A DNA stretch of 64,000 bases from Planctomycetaceae bacterium. GTDB taxonomy: Bacteria > Planctomycetota > Planctomycetia > Pirellulales > Pirellulaceae. Positions 36,711 through 44,923 of this stretch are shown in pieces (positions within the stretch are counted from its first letter, which is position 1; the number at the start of each line of letters is the position of its first letter). The translations under genes and the position numbers were made by a program. Location of the stretch: NCBI GenBank assembly GCA_012959465.1, contig DUDC01000196.1:15755-79754 (forward strand). Direction: 5' to 3'. The notes under the pieces are model-generated. The model was given only the letters and a program-made list of their open reading frames with translations. It searched no databases and had not been told where the DNA came from.

Positions 36711-38186
36711 GTCAATTTCGGCTTGAATGTTGGTGCGGATTCGCTCGTGAATCTCCGAAAGTAGGGCCGCCAAAACGTTGTTGCGCTGGTAGAGTTTGCT
36801 GAGCTTGGTCAGAACATCCGCACGTGCAGCCATTTTCGCCACAATATACGTGGTCAACGCCGCCCTCTCTTTGTCGACATTCGCCTGATCGTCTTCCAGC
36901 TTGACCCGTTCCGACTGGCGGTACGCTGTCATTTCAGCGACCCGCGCCTCGGCATCATCCAATCGCTTTTTGACCGCATCCAACCTTATCTTTACCAATG
37001 CCAAGCGGCGAAGTTGGTTGCGAACCGTAAAGAACCACTGGTCGTAGTCCGTCAGATCTCGGATGAAGATCCGTTCCAACAAGACACATGTGTCGTCGGC
37101 GATTAATTGTTGGGCCAAGTCGACGTGCAAGACTCCGATATCGTCGACCTTGAAACGAACGTCCTCACCCCGTTTTAGCCGCTGCGGAATCGCAGTTCCT
37201 TGGGCATCGTAGTGGTGGCTCAGTAAATTACTGTCCGTACCCACTGTGTCCACGGTGACCTTATAGGGCTTTGTAAACTGGACCTTCATGAAGACGTTCC
37301 GGTTCGGATCACCGTCCTTGAATCGCGTGCCGTCACGAAGCCGTAATTGGATCAACTCCTCGAGCTTTTCCTCCGTCAACGCTCGCTTTGAGTCGAGAAA
37401 ATTCTCCGCGTTCACAAGCTCAAAAATTCGTCGTACTTCGGCTTCGTCCACCACGCCATAAATCGAGGCGTTGTCTTGTTCAATCTGCACTCGTTCATTG
37501 GGATCGGTGAAGGAGCGATGATCGTCCAACGGCATCACTTCGTACAATACCCAAGTCGTCTCCAGAGTAGCGCGAACTAATTGATTGAGTTGATAAGGCT
37601 GTAAATCGTCAATCGGCTCCATGGTCACGTCGCCGTCTGTGGCCGCGGTCACATGAAACTCACCAATGTAAGCAACCGGAACGAGATGTTCGTCGGCGGA
37701 CTTTTTCTCGCGGAATACGTACAAGATCGCGCCCGCTTCGATGCGGTTGGGCCGCGGTTCAGCTCCGCTCGGATTCGTGCTGAGTTTGACAATCGGCCGT
37801 AGCCCTCTCCCTGCCACGGTGCCACCACTGGATGTGGAGCACTCTCGCCAGACGCGTCCTCGATCCAACGAAAAGCGTGTCAACCGGGCCCGCGCGTCGA
37901 TGAGTGTGACCTTGGTTTGCTTGTCGAGACTCGGATCTCCATGGAGGATCTCGCGGTGCGCAGCTACCGCGACGGCCAGCTGCTTTTCCAATTGGTCCGA
38001 TTCTTGCTTCCACTTTTCCCGCGTTTTCATCGAACTCGCAGCAAATATGGTGAAAGCAATCGCCGCGAAAAATACAAAATAGACTGCCACCACGTGCAGT
38101 GCGCGCCATGTCCGGGAAGAGAGCCCGGCCACCACCATGAACACAAGCACGATGACGCCGAAAACGATTTGAAAAACAGTGGTCAT
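36699..38186 (-). CDS. Unknown membrane-anchored protein with C-terminal coiled coil
   Basis: The product has 495 residues and is not recognised. Two membrane spans lie at the N-terminus (VFQIVFGVIVLVFMVVAGL and VVAVYFVFFAAIAFTIFAA). A coiled coil follows (residues about 55-90), then a beta-rich middle (RIEAGAILYVF, VPVAYIGEFHV, VFMKVQFTKPYKVTV). A long second coiled coil (about 400-470, with LDAVKKRLDDAEARVAEM) ends the protein. ATG 38186 is used. The layout suggests a membrane-tethered scaffold, but no function can be claimed. Its last codons lie in a 14-nt tandem repeat. Confidence 0.7.
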   Translation of the reverse strand: MTTVFQIVFGVIVLVFMVVAGLSSRTWRALHVVAVYFVFFAAIAFTIFAASSMKTREKWKQESDQLEKQLAVAVAAHREILHGDPSLDKQTKVTLIDARARLTRFSLDRGRVWRECSTSSGGTVAGRGLRPIVKLSTNPSGAEPRPNRIEAGAILYVFREKKSADEHLVPVAYIGEFHVTAATDGDVTMEPIDDLQPYQLNQLVRATLETTWVLYEVMPLDDHRSFTDPNERVQIEQDNASIYGVVDEAEVRRIFELVNAENFLDSKRALTEEKLEELIQLRLRDGTRFKDGDPNRNVFMKVQFTKPYKVTVDTVGTDSNLLSHHYDAQGTAIPQRLKRGEDVRFKVDDIGVLHVDLAQQLIADDTCVLLERIFIRDLTDYDQWFFTVRNQLRRLALVKIRLDAVKKRLDDAEARVAEMTAYRQSERVKLEDDQANVDKERAALTTYIVAKMAARADVLTKLSKLYQRNNVLAALLSEIHERIRTNIQAEIDAAP

Positions 38187-38656
38187 ATGGTTATCGAACC
38201 CTTTGTCCAAACGGACAGGCTGACAAGTGCCATTTCCAGACGAGACGTGCAGCAGTGGGACATATTGTCGTGTTTATCGGAACCGAGTGTCCGGATAGGA
38301 ACACTGGCTAGATATGTCGATGATAAATTGGGGAATATGTAGTGTCAAGGATTTCTCTGTGGAGTGGACATGCTGTAAGCCTGGATTTGATAACGGCTTG
38401 TGACCAAACTGGGGCTCGTTTCGATATCCTGAACGGATTTTTCTCCTTCATCTGAGGCGGAGATCCCGAATAAGCAGCACTATCGTTAAAGAACGGATCA
38501 TTTTCCCGCCGAAACTTTCATTGCCGAAAGGTTTTCACCCCAAACGGTTCAGCGATCCAGCGACCCACCGTTTCCGCTGCCTTGGACGACATCCGTCCAT
38601 CCCGACTGGGCCCTATTGGCAAAAATTCCCGCGAGACCCGATTCGAAGGACCCACC
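38187..38656. other. Divergent regulatory region before marR
   Basis: This 470-bp gap separates the unknown membrane gene from the MarR-efflux run. It contains a candidate dyad CTTTC-ATTGCC-GAAAG at 38515-38530, about 125 nt before the marR start, which could be an operator (weak). No open gene was seen. Confidence 0.4.
38515..38530. promoter_or_regulatory. Candidate MarR operator dyad
   Basis: Inverted arms CTTTC and GAAAG are spaced by 6 nt, with partial extension of AA/TT on each side. MarR proteins commonly bind 16- to 20-bp dyads in their own promoters. Dyads of this size occur by chance, so support is slight. Confidence 0.2.
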
Positions 38657-39121
38657 ATGGACGGAAGTCACTGGGCCGATCTGGCCCAGGCGCTGACGCT
38701 GGGGAGCCGTGCGCTCCGGCGGCGGATTGCCGACGTCACGTTGCGCCATAAGCTGACCGACACCGAGTTTCTTTTTCTCTGCTACTGCCAGCGAGAGCCA
38801 ACTCCCGTCGTCCAGAGTCAAATCGCCGTTTCACTCGGTCTCTCCCCGGCCCAGGTAAGCGGTATCACCGAGAAGCTCAGGACAGCCGGCCTGATTGCCG
38901 TCGAACGTGGTGTTCAAGACCGCCGCAAACAGTTTTGCCTCCTCTCTGAGAAAGGCGCGCAGTTGGAACGGTTGCTCGCAGAGGAGTTGCGCCAGAGCTT
39001 GCCACGGGGTGGTTTTCAAATGAAGCGACTTGATTTGGAGCGGCTTTTGGAACTGCTTGACCATTTGGGACGAGCTGATGTTGAGTCAAGCGACGCGAAG
39101 TCTAGCAAGGAGGCAGCATAA
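38657..39121 (+). CDS. MarR-family transcriptional regulator
   Basis: A 154-residue winged-helix regulator. The DNA-binding region reads LTDTEFLFLCYC, then VVQSQIAVSLGLSPAQVSGI (recognition helix), then EKLRTAGLIAVERGVQDRRK (wing), in the usual MarR order. ATG 38657 has AAGGA seven nt before it. It is the first gene of a run of seven on the + strand and ends 4 nt before the TolC-like gene. This is the layout of a local repressor of an efflux operon. The ligand is unknown. Confidence 0.85.
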   Translation: MDGSHWADLAQALTLGSRALRRRIADVTLRHKLTDTEFLFLCYCQREPTPVVQSQIAVSLGLSPAQVSGITEKLRTAGLIAVERGVQDRRKQFCLLSEKGAQLERLLAEELRQSLPRGGFQMKRLDLERLLELLDHLGRADVESSDAKSSKEAA

Positions 39122-39125
39122 GCCG

Positions 39126-41780
39126 ATGAACCGAACATTCTTTTTCCGCGTTGCGTTGGCCATGTTCACCATTTTTCCGTGTGGATGTCTGCCCAGCTTC
39201 TACCGCATAGAGGCCGATCGGGATGCCTATTCGATGATCGCCGAAAAGTCGGAAAATCCCCATTGGGGACTGATGGACTATACAATCGACGTCGATCCTC
39301 GTTCACGAATGCACGATCCGTTTAACCCGGATTGCCCGCCGGCCCCGACAGACGATCCCTATTCCCACGCCTACATGCACTGGGTCGATTGCAAGGACGG
39401 GTACGAGCACTGGCATGCCAACGGCGAAACGAGCTACGCCGACAACCCGAACTGGCTGGACTTCTTGGACTTGGACGAAAACGGAGTCTTGACTCTCAAC
39501 TCGTCCAGCTCGTACGAGTTGGCCCGCCTTCACTCGCCGACCTACCAGAATCAGCTCGAAACACTCTATCTCTCCGCACTCGACGTTACGGCGCAACGAT
39601 TCCAATTCGACACCCAGTTCTTTGGCGGTTACTCGACCGGTTACCGGAGCACGGGTCCGCTGGCTTCGGGCAGCTCGATCAACCAGCTCGACGCTACCAC
39701 CCGGGGCATGCAGGCCCGCAGAGTCTTCACGACCGGTGCCAGCATGGTCGTCAACTTCGCCAATGCGTTGGTCTGGGAGTTTTCAGGCCCAAACACGCAT
39801 ACGATCTCGTCCACCCTCGACTTCACTTTCATTCAACCATTGCTGCGAGCTGCTGGTCGCGACGTGATCATGGAAGGGCTGACCCAATCGGAACGAACGC
39901 TGCTGGGCAACGTCCGTCAGCTCGATCGCTATCGACGAGGGTTCTTTCTAGACACCGTCTATGGCACAGGAGCCCAGGCGGGACCGAACCGGGGCGGTGC
40001 GTTCTTTGGATCCGTCGGGACCGGCACAGCCGGCGGCGCAGGCGGCTTTTTGGGCTTGCTACAAAACTTGCAGACAATCCGCAATCAAGAGACGAATGTG
40101 GCGGGGCTGTCCAGCAGTCTTGCTCAGTTTGAAGCGTACTATGAGGCCGGACGGGTGACGTTCATTCAAGTGGCCGATACACGCCAAACTTTATTTTCCG
40201 CCAACACTGGTCTGCTTCGTTCACGTCGCGCCTTCAACGACTCACTCGACCGATACAAGGCAAGGTTGGGGATCCCTCCACAAGTTCCCGTCCTGGTCGA
40301 CGACCCGATGTTGAACCAATTTCAACTCATCGACCCGGAATTCAACTTGCTGCAAAATGAACTCACCGCACTTCAATATGTAACGGGACCGAAGTTGGTG
40401 GAACTTAACGCAAGGGCCACAAACAACGAGCCGTTTGACCCAGGATACGTGGATTCGATTCGGCAGCTGCAGCGAGCCTTGAGGCAGAGCGAGGAAATGC
40501 GAAAAAAGGCGTTAGAGGATTTCGCGGTTCGTGCGAGCAATTCAATCGAACAATTCGAAGAGACGATTCCCGAACGCGTCTCGGCGGCAGCGCGGATACT
40601 TGAAAGGAAACGGAAGCTCGAAGAACGTCCTCGAGTTAGTTCTGAAGTGCCACTGCTAACTTCGGTTGACGATGAACTGTTTGCTACCGATGAGTTGGCC
40701 GAGTTGCCCCTCCGCTTGCGAACGTTGCTCGAGGAAATCTCGACAAGAATTGAGAAGAACGGTGAAATTGCACAACAAACGCTTGCCAAGATGGATGTTC
40801 TTGCAGAATCCGGTGGCGCGCTAACGGAGGAAGAACTGAAGGTGCGGCTGCGCGAAGATGTGTTCGGTGCGGTACCAAATCTGCTCACGGGATTGGCCGC
40901 CGATGTTATCGAAATCTCATTGCTGCAAGCGACTGCTCGCGGCGAGTCGATCACGCTGATCCCGGTCGAGATGAGCCCGGAAATGGCCTTGGAAATCGCC
41001 CGAATTTCGCGCCGCGATTGGATGAACGCGAGAGCCTCGCTGGTCGATGCATGGCGGCAGATTCAAATCGCCGCCAACGACTTGGAGAGTCAATTGGACA
41101 TCGTGATCTCCGGTGATATAGGTACCGTCGGCAAGAATGGACTCGACTTTCGCTCCGGCACGGGAAACGTGCGGGCTAGACTCGAATTTGATGCCCCGAT
41201 CACGCGATTGCTGGAGCGAAATGGGTATCGCCAAGTACTCATCAACTACCAGCAAGCCCGACGTACCTTCTACCAGATCGAAGACAGTATCGCCGCTCAA
41301 CCCCGAGCTATTGCTCGGCAAGTCGACCAGTCACGAATCGATTTCGAGTTACAGCGAAGGAGAGTGCAAATCGCGGTTACTCAGGTTCAGTCCTCACGAT
41401 TTGCTCTTGAGGCGCCCGCTGGTGCTGGTGGCCAGGGTGCATTGGGCGTACAGACTGCCCGCAACTTGATTAATGCACTGAGCTCGTTGCGGGATGCACA
41501 AGACAACTTCCTTGGTGTGTGGGTGACCTACGAGGTACAACGAGGAATCCTCGACTTGAACATGGGGACAATGCAATTGGACGAGCGGGGTATGTGGGTG
41601 GATCCGGGTGCCATTGGGCTTGAATACGGCTATCCCAATGTCGACGATCTGCCGATCGAATTTCGAATTCCGCCCAACCCGTCCTGGCTATTTCCCGATG
41701 GTGGCATCGATTCGATGCTCTCCCCAGCTCCAGCCCCCGCCCCTGTCGAGGGAGCTGATGCGGACCCGGCGACCGAATAG
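39126..41780 (+). CDS. Very long TolC-family outer-membrane lipoprotein
   Basis: At 884 residues this is nearly twice the usual TolC length. It starts MNRTFFFRV with a lipobox-like IFPCGC, then a 100-residue region, then the first outer-membrane efflux repeat (SSYELARLHSPTYQNQLETL; GRVTFIQVADTRQTLFSANT). A helical, charged insertion of about 230 residues (about 420-640) separates it from the second repeat (RRDWMNARASLVDAWRQIQI; QLDIVISGDIGT; RIDFELQRRRVQIAVTQVQS). It ends in a Pro/Ala-rich tail. The role is export duct of a tripartite pump together with the adaptor and ABC genes that follow. Confidence 0.85.
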   Translation: MNRTFFFRVALAMFTIFPCGCLPSFYRIEADRDAYSMIAEKSENPHWGLMDYTIDVDPRSRMHDPFNPDCPPAPTDDPYSHAYMHWVDCKDGYEHWHANGETSYADNPNWLDFLDLDENGVLTLNSSSSYELARLHSPTYQNQLETLYLSALDVTAQRFQFDTQFFGGYSTGYRSTGPLASGSSINQLDATTRGMQARRVFTTGASMVVNFANALVWEFSGPNTHTISSTLDFTFIQPLLRAAGRDVIMEGLTQSERTLLGNVRQLDRYRRGFFLDTVYGTGAQAGPNRGGAFFGSVGTGTAGGAGGFLGLLQNLQTIRNQETNVAGLSSSLAQFEAYYEAGRVTFIQVADTRQTLFSANTGLLRSRRAFNDSLDRYKARLGIPPQVPVLVDDPMLNQFQLIDPEFNLLQNELTALQYVTGPKLVELNARATNNEPFDPGYVDSIRQLQRALRQSEEMRKKALEDFAVRASNSIEQFEETIPERVSAAARILERKRKLEERPRVSSEVPLLTSVDDELFATDELAELPLRLRTLLEEISTRIEKNGEIAQQTLAKMDVLAESGGALTEEELKVRLREDVFGAVPNLLTGLAADVIEISLLQATARGESITLIPVEMSPEMALEIARISRRDWMNARASLVDAWRQIQIAANDLESQLDIVISGDIGTVGKNGLDFRSGTGNVRARLEFDAPITRLLERNGYRQVLINYQQARRTFYQIEDSIAAQPRAIARQVDQSRIDFELQRRRVQIAVTQVQSSRFALEAPAGAGGQGALGVQTARNLINALSSLRDAQDNFLGVWVTYEVQRGILDLNMGTMQLDERGMWVDPGAIGLEYGYPNVDDLPIEFRIPPNPSWLFPDGGIDSMLSPAPAPAPVEGADADPATE

Positions 41781-41787
41781 GCCGCAA

Positions 41788-41823
41788 TGTGTGGCACTGG
41801 CTTCGCCAGTGTCTGCTGCTCGG
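41788..41823. repeat. Palindromic intergenic repeat, copy 1
   Basis: TGTGTGGCACTGGC-TTC-GCCAGTG and the following bases to GCTCGG form a 36-nt unit with an internal hairpin CACTGGC/GCCAGTG. Copy 2 (41901-41936) differs at one base. Confidence 0.85.
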
Positions 41824-41900
41824 AAATACAAGCACGAAACACTGAGGACTTGAGCCGCAGGCGCTAGCTAGCCTCGGGTTCTTGCAATAGTGGCCGGCAG

Positions 41901-41936
41901 TGTGTGGCACTGGCTTCGCCAGTGTCTACTGCTCGG
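41901..41936. repeat. Palindromic intergenic repeat, copy 2
   Basis: This 36-nt unit is identical to copy 1 except TAC for TGC near the end. Confidence 0.85.
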
Positions 41937-41940
41937 CAAA

Positions 41941-41965
41941 ACACTGGCAGAGCCAGTTCCACACA
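41941..41965. repeat. Palindromic intergenic repeat, inverted copy 3
   Basis: ACACTGGCAGAGCCAGTTCC followed by ACACA is the reverse complement of the first 25 nt of copies 1 and 2, with three differences. It starts 4 nt after copy 2, so the two can pair as a long hairpin. Confidence 0.75.
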
Positions 41966-42219
41966 TTGGCAAAGACCCGGAACCAGACGATCCAGGCGGG
42001 GTTTCGTCTCGTAGACGCTGCTAAATGACTCGCTTTCTACGAAGAACTGGATGACTCGGTTAAGGCTAGCGGTTAGAATAGGACGGTCCATCGCACGGGT
42101 TATTGAACCGATGTACGTTGAGATTCCCACCACAGTGGCGTCAGCGCTCCACCCCATGAGGGTTGGTCGGTGGTTGCTCACCCCGCCTCACATTCTTCTT
42201 TTTTACTAAGGGAAATTCG

Positions 42220-44094
42220 ATGGCTAAGAGTATCCCCCGCAGCGGTGCAAGCGGATTGTTGATTTTCGCCGTACTGACGGTCGCCGCCGCGTTGACAGGC
42301 GGCGCGTACTACGTGATGGCACAGACCTCGGGTGACGACGGAGAGGCACCGCTGATCCACATCGTCAAGAAAGAGTCGTTCGACCACATCGTGCTTGAAC
42401 AGGGCGAAGTCGAGAGTTCGTCGAATGTCGAATTGGTCTGCAGCGTCAAGTCACGAAACAGCGGCGGGACGGCCATTCTGTGGGTGGCTGACGAAGGGAC
42501 GCCGGTCAAGAAAGGCGACAAGTTGGTCGAACTCGATCAATCCGCCCTGGAAGAGGAATTCAAGCAACAGCGAATCATTGTGAACTCGTCGTTGGCCCTA
42601 AAAATTTCTGCGGAGAGTTCCTTCGAACAGGCAATCGTGGCCAAAGAAGAATACGAGACCGGTATCTTTGTGGAAAAGAAACTAGAGATTGAGAACTCCA
42701 TGCTGGAGGCGAAGGAACAGTTCGAACAGGCGAAGGCTGATTTGGCCCATAGCGAGAAACTGCAGGCTCGGGGCTTTGAGAACGATATTCAGGTGGCAGC
42801 TAAGAAGTATGCGGTTCTAAAGTTCAGTAACTCTTTCATGCTTTGGGAAGTCAAGTTGAAAACGTTGGAAGAAATCACCAAGAGAAAAATGCTGATCGGT
42901 TTTGAAGCCGACATCGAGACCGCCAGAGCACGCAAGGAGGCCGAGATCAGCAGCCATGCCGAAGAGGTGCTGAAGCTGGCAGAAGTTCAAGAACAAATCA
43001 AGAACTGCACGTTGTATGCACCGGAAGACGGCATCGTCGTGCACGCGAACCGCTATAGCAGCCGAGGCGGTAGCGCCGAGTTTGTCGTGGAAGCGGGCGC
43101 GGTGGTTCGCGAGCGACAGACTATCGTCAAGCTTCCCGACCCCACCCAAATGCAGATCAAAGCGAAGATCAACGAGGCTCGAGTGCCCTTGGTTATCGAG
43201 GGCATGCCCGTCGCCATTACGATCGGCGCGTTCCAAACCAAAACGCTGATGGGAAAAGTGATCAAGGTCAACAAATACGCGGAACCGTCCTCGTATTTTA
43301 GTTCCTCGGTGAAGGAGTACGGAACATTTATCGAGATCATCGACCCGCCCATAGAAGTCCGCACCGGCATGACGGCCGAAGTGCGAATCTTTGTTGAGCA
43401 GATCGAAAAGGCGTTGCAAGTTCCCGTCCAGGCACTGCACGAGTTCAAAGGCCATATGTTCGTATTGGTGCAAACCATCGGCAAAAAAGGCGAGCTGGTC
43501 TATGAAACTCGCGAGATCGAGATTGGCGCCAGTAACGACAAGCACGTCACGATTGAGGTCGGTCTGGAAGTAGATGATCACGTCGTGCTCAATCCCCGAG
43601 CCCACCTCGACAAATTTCAAATGCCCGATCTCCCCGATATCCTCCGCGTTGATGAGGATATTGCCGGTTCGTTGAGGGAGATGAGTGCAGCCGTGCAGCG
43701 GCCATCCGACGAAGGCCGTGGTGGCCCGGGAGCCGGCGGCGAGGGAAGGGGTGGTCAAGGCGGTGAAGGTCGCGGTGGTTCAGGACGCGGTGGTTCAGGA
43801 CGCGGTCAAGGTCGAGGCGGACCTCCCGGCAGGGGCGGCAGCGGCTTCGATCCCAATGCAATCGCAAAGAGTACACTCGACGAATTCGATACAGATAAAG
43901 ACGGAAGCCTCAGTGCAGAAGAGATCGACGCGATGCCCGGGGAACGCAAATCTCGCACGTTACGTGCTGACGCGAACAGTGATGGCTCAGTCACTCGCAG
44001 TGAAATAGTGCAGGCAATGCAGGCCATGATGAGAGGGAGACAACAAGATGGTGACGGTGGTGGGGGAAATCGTCGACCTGGAGGCGAAAGATGA
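42220..44094 (+). CDS. HlyD/MacA-type membrane fusion protein with EF-hand tail
   Basis: A 624-residue periplasmic adaptor. After one membrane anchor (LLIFAVLTVAAALTGGAYYV) it has the split lipoyl-like domain (GEVESSSNVELVCSV; DEGTPVKKGDKLVELD; CTLYAPEDGIVVHAN), a long coiled-coil hairpin between the halves (about 105-270), then a beta-barrel part (IKAKINEARVPLVIEGMPV). After residue about 505 comes a Gly/Arg-rich linker of about 50 residues and a pair of EF-hands (DTDKDGSLSAEE; DANSDGSVTRSE). EF-hands on such adaptors are rare and suggest calcium sensing outside the inner membrane (inference). AAGGGAA lies before ATG 42220. It overlaps the ATPase gene by 4 nt. Confidence 0.88.
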   Translation: MAKSIPRSGASGLLIFAVLTVAAALTGGAYYVMAQTSGDDGEAPLIHIVKKESFDHIVLEQGEVESSSNVELVCSVKSRNSGGTAILWVADEGTPVKKGDKLVELDQSALEEEFKQQRIIVNSSLALKISAESSFEQAIVAKEEYETGIFVEKKLEIENSMLEAKEQFEQAKADLAHSEKLQARGFENDIQVAAKKYAVLKFSNSFMLWEVKLKTLEEITKRKMLIGFEADIETARARKEAEISSHAEEVLKLAEVQEQIKNCTLYAPEDGIVVHANRYSSRGGSAEFVVEAGAVVRERQTIVKLPDPTQMQIKAKINEARVPLVIEGMPVAITIGAFQTKTLMGKVIKVNKYAEPSSYFSSSVKEYGTFIEIIDPPIEVRTGMTAEVRIFVEQIEKALQVPVQALHEFKGHMFVLVQTIGKKGELVYETREIEIGASNDKHVTIEVGLEVDDHVVLNPRAHLDKFQMPDLPDILRVDEDIAGSLREMSAAVQRPSDEGRGGPGAGGEGRGGQGGEGRGGSGRGGSGRGQGRGGPPGRGGSGFDPNAIAKSTLDEFDTDKDGSLSAEEIDAMPGERKSRTLRADANSDGSVTRSEIVQAMQAMMRGRQQDGDGGGGNRRPGGER

Positions 44095-44828
44095 CTCACG
44101 CTGCACGTTGTGTTGAAATTACTAAAGATTACGTCCTTAAGAGTGAAACGGTCCGCGCTCTACGCGGTGTGTCGTTCGAAATTCCCGAGGGCGACTACGT
44201 TTCGATCATGGGACCTTCGGGGTCGGGCAAGAGTACGTTGCTCAACCTGCTCGGCTGCCTCGACCGTCCAACTCGTGGGTCTCTTTATCTGGGTGACGAC
44301 GACGTTGCCGTCATGACCGACGATCAACTGTCTTGGATTCGAGCTTCTCGAATCGGGTTTGTGTTTCAGTCATACAACCTCATCCAACAATTGACCGTCG
44401 TCGAGAACATCGAGGTTCCACTGTACTACCAGGGAAAATTGACATCGGCCGACCGTCGAAGGTGCAAAGAGATCGCGGATCTGGTTGGTCTTGGCGATCG
44501 ACTCAGCCACCGACCGGCGCAACTTTCTGGTGGTCAGCAGCAACGCGTGGCGATCGCTCGCAGTTTGATCAACGACCCGTATTTTATTCTGGCGGACGAA
44601 CCGACCGGAAACTTGGACAGTCATACGACCGGGGAAATCCTAGAGCTGTTCGTTAAGCTGAATGACGAAGGCAAGACAATCATTATCGTGACACACGAAA
44701 ATGAGGTCGCCGCGTACACGAAACGAGTGATTCGTCTCTACGATGGATTGATCCAAGTCGATGAGGTGAACAAGACCCCCAAGCGGCCAGCAGGTGTTCA
44801 CTCGGGAATGGCCGTAAAGAAGCCGTAA
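44091..44828 (+). CDS. MacB/LolD-type ABC transporter ATPase
   Basis: The 245-residue cytoplasmic ATPase shows Walker A GPSGSGKST, Q-loop FVFQSYNLI, signature LSGGQQQRVAIARSL, Walker B ILADEPTGNLD and the switch His in IVTHE. The TGNLDS phrase is typical of the MacB/LolD/FtsE group. It overlaps the adaptor gene (ATGA), and the permease gene follows after 95 nt. Together they would drive a mechanotransmission-type pump that pushes periplasmic substrates through the TolC-like duct. Confidence 0.95.
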   Translation: MTHAARCVEITKDYVLKSETVRALRGVSFEIPEGDYVSIMGPSGSGKSTLLNLLGCLDRPTRGSLYLGDDDVAVMTDDQLSWIRASRIGFVFQSYNLIQQLTVVENIEVPLYYQGKLTSADRRRCKEIADLVGLGDRLSHRPAQLSGGQQQRVAIARSLINDPYFILADEPTGNLDSHTTGEILELFVKLNDEGKTIIIVTHENEVAAYTKRVIRLYDGLIQVDEVNKTPKRPAGVHSGMAVKKP

Positions 44829-44923
44829 GGGGTCGTAACCCGAAGCGTCAGCGAGGGAATTCGGCACGTCGCTTACATTTCCTCTAACATTGTTTTCAAT
44901 GCTCTCAGGGAGCAGATGCTTTA

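Larger units (their letters stand above)
41781..42219. other. Repeat-rich spacer between TolC-like and adaptor genes
   Basis: This 440-bp gap holds two direct and one inverted copy of a palindromic repeat (41788-41823, 41901-41936, 41941-41965). It also holds the AATACAAGCACGAA element (41825-41838). No gene is seen. The repeats may fold into large hairpins in the message and so set the ratio of duct to pump proteins; this is inference. Confidence 0.6.

Noticed and set aside
41788-41965. CRISPR-like repeats
   Set aside because: There are only three copies, one inverted, with no even spacers and no cas genes.
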